Positions 9,901 through 17,555 of a stretch of DNA of 64,000 bases are shown in pieces. A model generated the notes under the pieces. The model had not been told where the DNA came from. It did not search any database and worked only from the letters and a program-made list of their open reading frames with translations. The stretch lies in NCBI RefSeq assembly GCF_049316285.1, contig NZ_JBMOXA010000012.1:62001-126000 (forward strand). The letters run 5' to 3'. This DNA comes from Rhodoferax_B sp049316285. GTDB lineage: Bacteria > Pseudomonadota > Gammaproteobacteria > Burkholderiales > Burkholderiaceae_C. The number at the start of each line of letters is the position of its first letter. Position 1 is the first letter of the stretch. The position numbers were made by a program, and so were the translations under genes.

Positions 9901-10265
9901 CGGGTGGACAGCGCCAGAAACTCGCCGCAACCTGTTTGGCGGCAGCGCTTCGATACCAGCTTGGCGGGCAGGACAGGGCACTTCCCAGCTACTCGACCGT
10001 TGTGCTGGATGAGGCCTTCGACAAGGCCGATGCGGAGTTCACGGCCATGGCCATGAACATCTTCAAAACCTTCGGATTTCAGATGATTGTGGCCACACCG
10101 CTGAAGTCCGTGATGACACTTGAGCCATTCATTGGCGGCGCATGCTTTGTGCACATCAAGGACCGCAAGAAGTCGGCGGTCATCCCCATCGAATACGACA
10201 GTGAGTCTCATCGACTGAAACTGACCCAGGACCTGCGCAATGTCGAAGAAACTACTGTCTCCTGA
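6909..10265 (+). CDS. jetC: Wadjet subunit JetC, SMC/MukB-like ATPase
   Basis: An 1118-residue SMC-like motor. The Walker A motif GPSGSGKS is at residues 47-54. Long heptad-like coiled-coil arms flank a central hinge-like region at about 480-640. The ABC signature is SGGQ at 998-1001 and the Walker B is VVLDEA, with D1034 and E1035. This is the architecture of the DNA-loop-extruding ATPase of Wadjet, which binds circular plasmid DNA and, with JetD, cleaves it. All catalytic motifs are intact, so the system looks functional. The start overlaps jetB by four bases and the end overlaps jetD by 26 bases, so the four genes form one tightly packed operon. Confidence 0.93.
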   Translation: MNPFAQAELLGGSSDQFRLTRIQTFNWGTFSNVFDFPIPKEGYLFVGPSGSGKSTVLDAHAALLTPPKWVDFNVAAREAERNGRDRSVMTYLRGAWAQQTGEAGDYVSQYLRSGTTWSAIAETYRDELGRVVVLAQVLWVKGNSTASGDAKRVYLTLEREFDVQELEFFAKNEFDARRFKHDLPDAKVHTEFSAYQERFRRLLGIENERALRLLHKTQSAKNLGDLNVFLRDFMLDEPETFGIATSLVNEFGELNEAHQEVVAARKQIKTLVPAREEYGELDRVKLESNGLRAIQTAIDQYREHRRKLLLDERIAELEVDREGSRQETLRLASIVENEFQKLTDLQRQRLNMGADVLARLEGDIKAAETEKPIRIGKRDLAAAACKAMGWAVPDSVVWFVQRVEAAKQRVLNARDLKNEVEERKDGVKDELRRANESFLKVVAEVKALERQKSNLPARLVDLRERMALDLSIPEEKLPFVGELVEVRAEETEWRGAIERVLGGFARSILVDEKHYPAVSTYLNERNIGERLVYFRTIPQTSGRTPGPHSLVRKLNMASGSFGDWVREELKHSFDFECADTLQAFRNASRAVTREGQVKHSTMRHEKNDRHSVNDRNQWVLGFDNKEKLVIFKQQAMEIGGRISELEETVRKIGKEEDAQQEQILHCQNLSNLTWNDVDVGSLLTHINDLTIRLRAEREARPDLAALNDRIGKQEDAYSKAADKKSAEDGNGKSISADINRFRGKLDELAKLWPTSERPPAFAEQIAVRYKTTGKEVTLESLDHVTNLVERGLNSELRTLESRMSDLRNSIVQRFANFNREWAAVAGGLDATLESADDYMAKLKRLEDDNLPAFEDRFFSLLREQSDQNLTLLATKLDEERSAIRSRMELVNESLRTAPFNPGTHLVIDTTDKAIEDVRLFRASLKDSLSHSFSNDRDLAEKRFKALADLVKRLASQETVDKNWRNLVLDVRQHVEFVARELDEDDLEVEVYRSGAGKSGGQRQKLAATCLAAALRYQLGGQDRALPSYSTVVLDEAFDKADAEFTAMAMNIFKTFGFQMIVATPLKSVMTLEPFIGGACFVHIKDRKKSAVIPIEYDSESHRLKLTQDLRNVEETTVS

Positions 10266-11469
10266 GGCCGCGCGCGATTTTTTGGTTCGCCGCTTTAACA
10301 ACCAGCATCAGAACTGGTTGGCTGGGGACGGAACTTGGCCACTGGTTGTGACGCTGGGAGTTCCAACCGATAAGGATATCGCGGAGGATGCTTCCGCAGT
10401 CAGGGCATGGGCGGCCGCTTGGCAGTCACGGACTGGACCAGGAGAAGTTCTGTTCGAAGAACGGCAGTTTGCAAGGTTCGGAAAGCACCGCCTACCCAGT
10501 CGGCTGAGCTTTGAAAGCGCTGCTGTCGTGGCGGCTGCGGTTGGTCAGTCCAGGCGATGGGAGATTGCCAGCGAGCGATATCAACGGATGTTGAGCCGAT
10601 GGCCTGTGCTGACAAAGGGCAATGCCTTGGCTTCTCGGTTCGATGTGCTCGCGGACTATTCTGCCGAGGACTTTGAACGCTTGCAGACCCTGATTGCATG
10701 GTTGACCGCAAATCCGGCGTCAGGACTGTATCTACGGCAACTCCCGGTAGAGGGGCTGGATACAAAGTGGTTGGAGAAGCGTACAGGCTTGGTCGCTGGT
10801 CTTCTTCGCGCGATAAGCGGCACTGGGGATGATGGCGGCGACCTCCATGCGTTGGTTGGTCTCAAAAAGCCGGCTCATCGAGTTCGCATTCGATTGCTCT
10901 GTCCTACGCTGCGCAGCATTGTTGGGGGCTTGGGTGATATTGAAGCACCGGTAGACGAGCTAGGTAGATTGCCGATTTCGCCTGCGTCAGTCGTGATTGT
11001 CGAGAACCTCGAAACAGGGCTGGCGCTTCCCGATGTTGCAAACACTGTGCTCGTCATGAAGCTCGGAAATGCGGTGAGTGCACTAGGTGCACTTCCCTGG
11101 TTGCAGGAGGCTGACGTTGTGTATTGGGGAGACATTGACTCCCATGGTTTTGCAATTTTGGACCGCGCCCGCAAGGCGGTTCCCCAGATTCGGTCCATTC
11201 TGATGGATGAGGCGACGCTTCTGGCACATCGACCGCTTTGGGTCCAGGAATCGGCGTTGTGTGCCAACATGGCCTTCGACGGGTTGACTCCAGAGGAAAA
11301 ATCACTTTATGAGCACCTACGCGCGGGCACCTGGGGTGGCCGTGTGCGACTTGAACAGGAGCGGCTGGAATGGGCTGGCTCGTTGAAGGCATTGATGGAG
11401 GCCCTTGCCCTCCCCAGACTCCAGGCATATAGTCTAAAGACCGCCAGTTCGGAAAAGCATACCGCCTAG
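10240..11469 (+). CDS. jetD: Wadjet nuclease subunit JetD (DUF3322-DUF2220, Toprim)
   Basis: A 409-residue protein with an N-terminal DUF3322-like domain (about 1-190) and a C-terminal DUF2220 domain with a Toprim fold. The Toprim catalytic acids are visible: E255 in VIVENLETG and the D-x-D pair D298/D300 in YWGDIDSHG. JetD is the subunit that nicks or cuts the plasmid once JetABC has extruded it. DUF3375 + DUF4194 + SMC-like ATPase + DUF3322/DUF2220 fits Wadjet type I. The ATG at 10240 lies inside jetC. No hairpin terminator is obvious immediately downstream; the first strong one is at 11698-11730. Confidence 0.93.
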   Translation: MSKKLLSPEAARDFLVRRFNNQHQNWLAGDGTWPLVVTLGVPTDKDIAEDASAVRAWAAAWQSRTGPGEVLFEERQFARFGKHRLPSRLSFESAAVVAAAVGQSRRWEIASERYQRMLSRWPVLTKGNALASRFDVLADYSAEDFERLQTLIAWLTANPASGLYLRQLPVEGLDTKWLEKRTGLVAGLLRAISGTGDDGGDLHALVGLKKPAHRVRIRLLCPTLRSIVGGLGDIEAPVDELGRLPISPASVVIVENLETGLALPDVANTVLVMKLGNAVSALGALPWLQEADVVYWGDIDSHGFAILDRARKAVPQIRSILMDEATLLAHRPLWVQESALCANMAFDGLTPEEKSLYEHLRAGTWGGRVRLEQERLEWAGSLKALMEALALPRLQAYSLKTASSEKHTA

Positions 11470-11560
11470 GTATGCGTCACATCCCCCGTTACGAGTGATG
11501 GGAGAACCTCGCTCCCGACGTCCATAGGTGCGGGTCACCTCCGCAGTGGCAGGGTGAGAT

Positions 11561-11727
11561 TTCTCAGCTTATGCTGCTAGACTTTCTCACTTTTGCTTCC
11601 CAAATGCGTCTAAGTGTTTGATTTCAAAAGACGGGGATTCTCAGATTATGGGTCTCCCTACATTTGTTTGTAGCTAGACGCATAAGCTGAGAATTTGAGA
11701 GCCATAAGTTGAGAAACTTATGGCTCT
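11561..11727. repeat. Cluster of direct and inverted TTCTCAnnTTATG motifs, possible recombinase site
   Basis: The non-coding stretch after jetD (11470-11842) holds at least four copies of one 13-base core. Forward copies are TTCTCAGCTTATG at 11561-11573 and TTCTCAGATTATG at 11638-11650. Reverse copies are at 11680-11692 (same core, extended match TCTAGC against GCTAGA) and at 11703-11715 with AA for GC. A weaker forward copy, TTCTCACTTTTG, is at 11584-11595. The first and third form an inverted repeat of about 20 bases around ~100 bases. Clustered, oriented copies at the edge of an accessory block resemble tyrosine-recombinase core and arm sites; this function is inferred. Confidence 0.5.
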
Positions 11728-11730
11728 TTT
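11698..11730 (+). terminator. Strong hairpin with T-run, candidate terminator after jetD
   Basis: A perfect 13-bp stem (arms 11698-11710 and 11715-11727) with a GAGA loop is followed by TTTT ending at 11730, the form of an intrinsic terminator on the plus strand. The arms contain the CATAAGTT half of the repeated motif in this stretch, so the palindrome may also be a protein-binding site. An ATG at 11720 lies inside the stem, which disfavours it as a start for the next gene. Confidence 0.5.
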
Positions 11731-11842
11731 GCGTTGGATAGGCAGAAGCGAAACCGTACTTCGAGGATGGGCGAAACTTCCGCAGTCGGCCAAAAGCTGC
11801 CTCCGTGAGGATGGGCCAGATTGCGGGACTCGCCACCACTTC

Positions 11843-12609
11843 ATGAACCAGAATGGAGAGCCAGTGAACTCAAGCGACCGGAAGATGAAAGAAGTGGCGT
11901 TCCTTGAAATTGCTCGTGGCTTACGGCCCGACCTTTTCCCTGCGGGTCTCGAACAGGATGGGGAAGGTGAAAATCCCGATATCGTGGTGACAAGCAGTGA
12001 GTGGTCCTACGGTGTAGAAATAACTGAAATGGTCGATGAGGCAGAAAGAGCGCAAGAAGATGTGAGAGGGAAAGTTTGCGCCCTCGCTAGAAACCTTTGT
12101 AGCTGTGGCCTTGGCTACAGCATCGCAGTCGAGTTTCGTAGGGAACATTTCATTGGCCCTACGAGTGCGCGAAGGGAGTTGGCCTCTATGCTGGCTACGG
12201 CTGTTTCGACGGAAATTGCACGTCACCCCTCGGGAATTAAGTGGAAAGCAGAAATCGAAGTTCAACCGCCCCTATTGCGAGCATGTGTACGTCGACTATA
12301 CGTGCACTATTTACCCCAGTTGCAGGGAACAAGCTGGTATTCGCAGGAAGGTTGGAGTGTGGGCCCTCTGTCGCCGAGCGACGTAAGACAGCGGCTTGGC
12401 GCAAAGAAAAAAAAAGACTTCAAGCCTACAAGCTGCGAGCAAAGCGGCAGTCTTTGCTTTTTGTGCTCTCAGGGGACTCAGGCTCCGAATCTGCCTACAT
12501 CCCTGAGATAACCCGGCAGGCGATATACAAAACAGACTTTGACCATGTCGCGATTCTTGACCTGCTGAACAGCGAAGTTTTCCCCCTCAATATTGAGCCG
12601 CTCAACTAA
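11843..12609 (+). pseudogene. Frameshifted hypothetical gene, possible PD-(D/E)xK-like nuclease fold
   Basis: The frame starting at the ATG at 11843 encodes a soluble protein to about 12406. An A9 tract (12407-12415) follows, after which a sensible coding frame continues in the -1 frame to a stop at 12607-12609. Without the shift the protein ends at 12511 with an atypical Cys/Ser-rich tail. The joined product is about 255 residues. It contains NPDIVV followed by YGVEITEM about ten residues later, which resembles the D...E-x-T/K core of restriction-endonuclease-like folds; this is weak inference. Slippage on the A9 run could make the full protein, or the gene may be broken, or it is a sequencing error. 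It belongs to the accessory island by position. Confidence 0.5.
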
Positions 12610-12730
12610 GACGGTTGCCCTGCTGTCGCTAGCTCCGGACAGCCGCTGTAGGCAAGCGTGAGTGTCGCAGTTGGGCCTCAAGCTGCCTTTCCCCTCTACA
12701 AAGCGGTTTCTCACCCGGGGCCCAACCGCA

Positions 12731-13726
12731 TCACTCAATCTTGATGCCACGGTCCTTCACCAACCTGGACCACTTCAGGCTTTCGTTGTCGATGAAGGTG
12801 GCGAAGTCCTGGCTGCTGCCACCGCCGAACTCATTGCTCTGACTCAGGATGCGGTCTTTCACTTCAGGGTGCTCCATGGCCTTGGCGAAGGCTGCCTGTA
12901 GCTTCGCCACAATTGCTGGCGGTGTGCCCTTCGGCGCGACATAGCCCATCCAATTGGAGACAGTGACTTGTGGATAGCCAGCCTCGGTGAAGGTTGGCAC
13001 ATCCGGCATGGACGACAAGCGTTTCGCTGACGTCACCGCAATCGGCCGAATCTTCCCGGCCTGAATGGACGGCAACGCAGCTCCGGTCTGCTCAAACATC
13101 ATGTCGACCTGGCCTGCCAACAAAGCCGTGGCGGCCGGGCCACCGCCTTTGAACGGAACACCCACCATGTCGATGCCAGCCGCACTTTCAAAGAGCTCGG
13201 CCGAAAGATGGTGCGCGCCGCCGGGGCCGGCGTTGGCAATGTTTAATGAGCCGGGTTTGGCTTTCGCGGCCGCCACCACATCGGCAATCGTTTTAAAGGG
13301 TTTGTCGGCCGGTACCGAGAGCACCAGGGGGCTCTTCTCCAGCAAGATGATGGGTACCAAGGTCTTAGGGTCGAAGTTCACCTTGGGGTAAATCCAGGGG
13401 TTCACGGCCAACGGGCCGAAGCTGCCCATGGCGATGGTGTAGCCGTCGGGCGCGGCGCGGGTCAGCAATTCGATGCCTATGTTGCCCGAGGCACCGGGTC
13501 GGTTGTCAACAATGACAGGCTGCTTCAGGATGTCGCCCAACTGCTTGGCCACCAAACGTGTCTTGACGTCGGTGTTGCCACCGGCCGCAAACGGAACAAT
13601 GATGGTCACGGTCTTGCTCGGGAAGCTGGCAACGGCCTCCTGTGCAGAGGTTCCGACGCTCACTGTCGCGGTGATGGCTGCCATTGCCAGGGCAGGGGCT
13701 GCACGATTAAAAGCTTGTTTGAACAT
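12731..13726 (-). CDS. Bug/TctC-family periplasmic solute-binding protein
   Basis: A 331-residue receptor of the tripartite tricarboxylate transporter type. An N-terminal signal peptide (about 1-30, ending near TSAQ) precedes the typical PFAAGGNTDVKTR loop, the DNRPGASGNIG segment and the PDGYT motif that surround the ligand site in Bug proteins. These proteins bind carboxylates such as citrate or aromatic acids and deliver them to TctAB or act as sensors. No TctA or TctB is present in the window. The start at 13726 has GAGGAGACA just upstream; the frame extends to 13843 but without a plausible leader. It is downstream of, and in the same direction as, a second Bug gene, with 85 bases between them. 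Confidence 0.9.
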   Translation of the reverse strand: MFKQAFNRAAPALAMAAITATVSVGTSAQEAVASFPSKTVTIIVPFAAGGNTDVKTRLVAKQLGDILKQPVIVDNRPGASGNIGIELLTRAAPDGYTIAMGSFGPLAVNPWIYPKVNFDPKTLVPIILLEKSPLVLSVPADKPFKTIADVVAAAKAKPGSLNIANAGPGGAHHLSAELFESAAGIDMVGVPFKGGGPAATALLAGQVDMMFEQTGAALPSIQAGKIRPIAVTSAKRLSSMPDVPTFTEAGYPQVTVSNWMGYVAPKGTPPAIVAKLQAAFAKAMEHPEVKDRILSQSNEFGGGSSQDFATFIDNESLKWSRLVKDRGIKIE

Positions 13727-13811
13727 GTTGTCTCCTCGGTGAATAAAAATGAGGCAAAAGAAGGCCTTGCCGCCTCTGACGAGCGGCTTCCAAAACACGC
13801 TTGGTTGGTGC

Positions 13812-14783
13812 TTACTCGGCGACGATGTGTGCCGACTCCACAATCTTTGAATACTTGGCGGTCTCGACCGCGATGAAGTCCTTGAACTGCTTCTGCGTCA
13901 TGGGCGCAGGCTCGCCGCCCTGGTCTTCCAGACGCTTGACGAGTTCGGGGTCGCGCAGCGCTTCGGTGACAGCCGCGTTCAGCTTGGCTTGCACCGCAGG
14001 CGGCGTAGAGGCGGGGGCAAACAGACCGAACCAGTTTTCCAGGCTGTAAGAAGCCACCGGCGCGTACTCGGCAATCGCCGGTACGTCGGGCGCAAAGCTC
14101 GCGCGTTTGGCGGACGTCACGCCCAGCACCTTGACCCGGTTGCCTTTGATGAACGGCGCAGCGCCAGCCATGCTCACAAAGGTGATGTCGACGTTGCCGG
14201 AAGCCACGTCGACCAACTGTCCTGACGAGCCCTTGTACGGCACGTGGTTCATCTTGATGCCGGCCAGCGACTGCAGCAGTTCGCCATTCAAGTGCTGTGG
14301 GTTGCCCACGCCGCTGGTGGCATAACTCAGCTTGCCGGGATTCTTCTTGGCGTAGGCCACCAGTTCTTCTATGTTCTTCGCGGGCAGGTTGGGCGAGGTC
14401 ACCAGCACGTTGGGTACCCGTGTCACCAGCGTGATCGGCGCCAGGTCTTTCTCGGGCGCGTATTGCATCCGGCCCTTGTAGACCAACGGATTGATGGCTG
14501 TTTCACCCGCACTGCCAAGAAGCAGTGTGTAGCCGTCGCCCTTGGCTTTGGCCACCGCGTTGGCGCCCAACATACCGCTGGCACCGGGTTTGTTGTCGAT
14601 GACCACCGACTGCCCCAAAGAGACGCGCAGCTTGTCGGCCAGCAGGCGGGCAATGGCGTCCACACCGCCGCCAGCGGTGAAGGGCACCACCACCGTAATC
14701 GTCTTGGATGGGTAGTCCTGGGCAAGGGCTGGGAACGCCAGGAAGGCTGCCGAAAGCAACAGCGTTTTGCGAAAGGTGGTCAT
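13812..14783 (-). CDS. Bug/TctC-family periplasmic solute-binding protein
   Basis: A 323-residue Bug receptor with a signal peptide cleaved near ALAQ at residue ~22, followed by PFTAGGGVDAIAR, NKPGASGMLG and GDGYT family motifs. The ATG at 14783 is preceded by GGAGACTTC, a good ribosome binding site. It is divergent from the aconitase operon with about 96 bases between the starts, so the two units may share a control region. The context suggests a tricarboxylate or related organic acid as ligand, but the ligand cannot be read from sequence. Confidence 0.9.
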   Translation of the reverse strand: MTTFRKTLLLSAAFLAFPALAQDYPSKTITVVVPFTAGGGVDAIARLLADKLRVSLGQSVVIDNKPGASGMLGANAVAKAKGDGYTLLLGSAGETAINPLVYKGRMQYAPEKDLAPITLVTRVPNVLVTSPNLPAKNIEELVAYAKKNPGKLSYATSGVGNPQHLNGELLQSLAGIKMNHVPYKGSSGQLVDVASGNVDITFVSMAGAAPFIKGNRVKVLGVTSAKRASFAPDVPAIAEYAPVASYSLENWFGLFAPASTPPAVQAKLNAAVTEALRDPELVKRLEDQGGEPAPMTQKQFKDFIAVETAKYSKIVESAHIVAE

Positions 14784-14843
14784 GAAGTCTCCAAAAGTAG
14801 CGGCCGAAAAGCCTCCCTGAATTAGCTCAGGGTTTGCGCTAGA

Positions 14844-14869
14844 TTGCATTTTATGAATTCAATATGCAA
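14844..14869. promoter_or_regulatory. Inverted repeat between bug and acnA, candidate GntR operator
   Basis: TTGCATTTT (14844-14852) and AATATGCAA (14861-14869) form an inverted repeat with one mismatch, separated by eight bases that include part of a TGAATTCA palindrome at 14854-14861. It lies just upstream of the acnA start at 14880 and in the divergent gap. The GntR/FCD regulator encoded by the second gene of the acnA operon is the obvious candidate ligand. The inference is from position and symmetry alone. Confidence 0.4.
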
Positions 14870-14879
14870 AATACGACCT

Positions 14880-17522
14880 ATGGAAAACACCAATGCCTAT
14901 CCAACCAGTGCGTTCCGCCTGGCGGGACAAGAATTTCGCTACTCAGACTTGCCCGCACTGTTCAGCGCTAGGCTGCAAGAATTGCCCGTGGTGCTGCGCC
15001 ACCTGCTGGAGAACGTGTTGCGCAACACCCAGGGTGCAGAACGCCAGGCGGCCGTTGACGCGCTGTTTGCATGGCTAGACACCGGCACCAGCGAGGCGGA
15101 GATTGCATTTCAGCCGGGTCGGGTATTGATGCACGACACCACCAGCACCCCCGCACTAGTCGATATCGCAGCCATGCGAGATGCACTGTCCGAAGCGGGC
15201 GTCGACCCTATGGTGTTGAACCCCGGGCTGCCGGTTGATGTGTCGGTTGACCACTCCTTGGCGGTGGAAGCGTTCGCGCAAAAAGATGCGTCAACGGCCA
15301 ACCTGCAAATCGAGATTCGGCGCAACGCCGAGCGTTACCGCTTTCTGCGCTGGGCCTCGAAGTCGCTAGCCCGTGTGCGGGTACACCCGCCAGGCACCGG
15401 CATCATGCACACCATCAATTTGGAGCAACTGGCGACCGTGGTGACCACCGAGCAACGCGATGGTGTCACCTGGGCCGTGCCCGACCAAATGATTGGCACG
15501 GACAGCCACACACCCATGGTGAACGGCATTGGCGTCTTGGGTTGGGGCGTGGGCGGGCTGGAAGCGCAGACCGTGATGTTCGGCATGCCGACCATGCTGC
15601 GCGTGCCGGATGTCATCGGTGTGCGGCTCACAGGCGCGTTGCAGCCGGGTGTGTTGGCCACGGACCTGGCCCTGACCGCCACCCAACGTTTGCGCGCGAT
15701 TGGGGTGTCGGGTGAGTTTGTTGAATACTTTGGGCCCGGCGTGTCTACATTAACCGCCGGTGAGCGCTCGGTGGTCAGCAACATGGCGCCCGAATACGGT
15801 GCCACCACGGGTTATTTCCCGGTGGACCATCACACCCTGGCCTACCTGCGCGGCACGGGCCGTAGCGAGGCGCACATTGCCTTTGTCGAGACTTACTGTC
15901 GGCGTACCGGTTTCTGGTTCGACCCCGAAGCCAACCCACGCTACACACGTGTCATCGACATCGACCTGAGCAGCATCGGCATGCACATTGCCGGGCCGCG
16001 TCGGCCACAGGATTTGATGGACTACGGCGACAGTGCCAAGGCCCTGGCGGAAGTGAACTTCATCGCCAAGGCGCACGGGCCATTGCCCAAGCACGCCGTG
16101 GCGATTGCGGCCATCACCAGCTGCACCAACACCAGTGACCCGGCATTGTTGATTGCGGCTGGCCTGGTGGCGCGCAAGGCGCGAGCCTTGGGTTTGAAGG
16201 TGCCGCATTGGGTCAAGACCTCCTTGGGGCCTGGTTCGCCCGCCGCAGCCAGCTACCTGGCGCGTGCGGGCTTGCTCGACGACCTGGAAGCCGTGGGCTT
16301 CGGCATCGTGGGTTACGGCTGCACCACCTGCATTGGTAACTCCGGCCCGTTGACCGCACCGGTCAAAGCGGCACAAGAAGCCGGTGAAACCAAGGCTGTG
16401 GCCATCCTGTCCGGCAACCGCAATTTTCCGGGGCGGGTACACCCAGACATTGAACTGAGCTTCATCATGTCGCCGCCATTGGTCATTGCCTTTGGTTTGG
16501 CGGGCGACGCCGCGCGCAATCTGCGTGAAGAGCCGGTCCAAACCACGGCAGAGGGGCGCCGTGTTTTCCTCCAGGATTTGTGGCCCACCCGAGAGGAGAT
16601 TGCCCTGCATCTGGCGTTGAGTGCCGACCCGGCAGACTACCAAAAGGACTTTGCTGTCGCCAGCCAAAACCCCTTGTGGTTTGCCCTCAAGGCACCGGAC
16701 ACCGCATTGTTCCCCTGGGACCCCAAGTCGACAGCGCTGCGGCGCCCGCCGTTTGCCGCCGTCGACGAGGGCAGCCAATTGGGGCACTACGCCGCCTATC
16801 CGCTGCTCATTGTTGGTGACGACATCACCACCGACCATATTTCTCCAGCGAGCGCCATTCCACCGGATAGCCTGGTAGCCGACTTCCTGGTCGCACGCGG
16901 CGATGACCGCAACGACCTCAACGTGTTCGCCTCACGCCGTGGCAACTGGGAAGTGATGATGCGCGCGGCCTTCCACAACAAGACGCTGAAGAACCTGTTG
17001 GCCCCTGGTGTGCCGGTGGCCCACACACTGCATGTGCCCAGCGGCGAAGTGCAAGCGATTTGGGACGTGGCGCAGCGTTACCGCGATGCGGGTCAGTCGG
17101 TGGTGATGGTGGCGGGAGAGCGCTACGGCACCGGCTCGTCACGCGACTGGGCGGCCAAGGGGCAACGGCTCTTGGGCATTCGCGCGGTATTGGCCATGAG
17201 CTTCGAGCGCATCCACCGCTCCAACCTCATAGGCATGGGCATTCTGCCGCTGCGCTTCCCGGCAGGTGTGGGACCGCAAAGCTTGCAATTGCAGCCCGGC
17301 GACCGCATCGAGGTGTTTGCCCCGGCAGATGCACTTTCTCCCCGCTGTGCCATCAGCGTGCAGGTGTTGCGTGCCAATGGCGCCGTGGACGTGTTTCAAG
17401 CCACGGCGGCGGTGGAAACACAGTTGGAAGTCGCGCTGTTGCGCAGCGGTGGCGTCATCCCGCTGATTCTGGGCCAGACCATCGCAGAACATGCGGTTGG
17501 TCGCCAGTTGCAAGCATCCTGA
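14880..17522 (+). CDS. acnA: Aconitate hydratase (AcnA/IRP type)
   Basis: An 880-residue [4Fe-4S] aconitase that interconverts citrate and isocitrate through cis-aconitate. The cluster ligands are visible as C415 in ITSCTNTS and C481 and C484 in GYGCTTCIGNSG. The swivel domain carries GERYGTGSSRDWAAKG. The length matches AcnA/IRP1 rather than the AcnB type. AcnD-like methylcitrate dehydratases are related, but prpC, prpB and prpF are absent here, so aconitase is preferred. The ATG at 14880 begins the conserved part; ATG 14853 is an alternative. The genes that follow (GntR regulator, solute-binding protein, lactonase) suggest this is a catabolic copy rather than the housekeeping one. Confidence 0.9.
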   Translation: MENTNAYPTSAFRLAGQEFRYSDLPALFSARLQELPVVLRHLLENVLRNTQGAERQAAVDALFAWLDTGTSEAEIAFQPGRVLMHDTTSTPALVDIAAMRDALSEAGVDPMVLNPGLPVDVSVDHSLAVEAFAQKDASTANLQIEIRRNAERYRFLRWASKSLARVRVHPPGTGIMHTINLEQLATVVTTEQRDGVTWAVPDQMIGTDSHTPMVNGIGVLGWGVGGLEAQTVMFGMPTMLRVPDVIGVRLTGALQPGVLATDLALTATQRLRAIGVSGEFVEYFGPGVSTLTAGERSVVSNMAPEYGATTGYFPVDHHTLAYLRGTGRSEAHIAFVETYCRRTGFWFDPEANPRYTRVIDIDLSSIGMHIAGPRRPQDLMDYGDSAKALAEVNFIAKAHGPLPKHAVAIAAITSCTNTSDPALLIAAGLVARKARALGLKVPHWVKTSLGPGSPAAASYLARAGLLDDLEAVGFGIVGYGCTTCIGNSGPLTAPVKAAQEAGETKAVAILSGNRNFPGRVHPDIELSFIMSPPLVIAFGLAGDAARNLREEPVQTTAEGRRVFLQDLWPTREEIALHLALSADPADYQKDFAVASQNPLWFALKAPDTALFPWDPKSTALRRPPFAAVDEGSQLGHYAAYPLLIVGDDITTDHISPASAIPPDSLVADFLVARGDDRNDLNVFASRRGNWEVMMRAAFHNKTLKNLLAPGVPVAHTLHVPSGEVQAIWDVAQRYRDAGQSVVMVAGERYGTGSSRDWAAKGQRLLGIRAVLAMSFERIHRSNLIGMGILPLRFPAGVGPQSLQLQPGDRIEVFAPADALSPRCAISVQVLRANGAVDVFQATAAVETQLEVALLRSGGVIPLILGQTIAEHAVGRQLQAS

Positions 17523-17555
17523 GCGTTACGAGCCAGACCGAGATTCGAGACCAAG

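Noticed and set aside
11720..11842. N-terminal extension of the frameshifted gene to an ATG at 11720
   Set aside because: That ATG lies inside the stem of a perfect terminator-like hairpin; the ATG at 11843 starts the part that looks coding.
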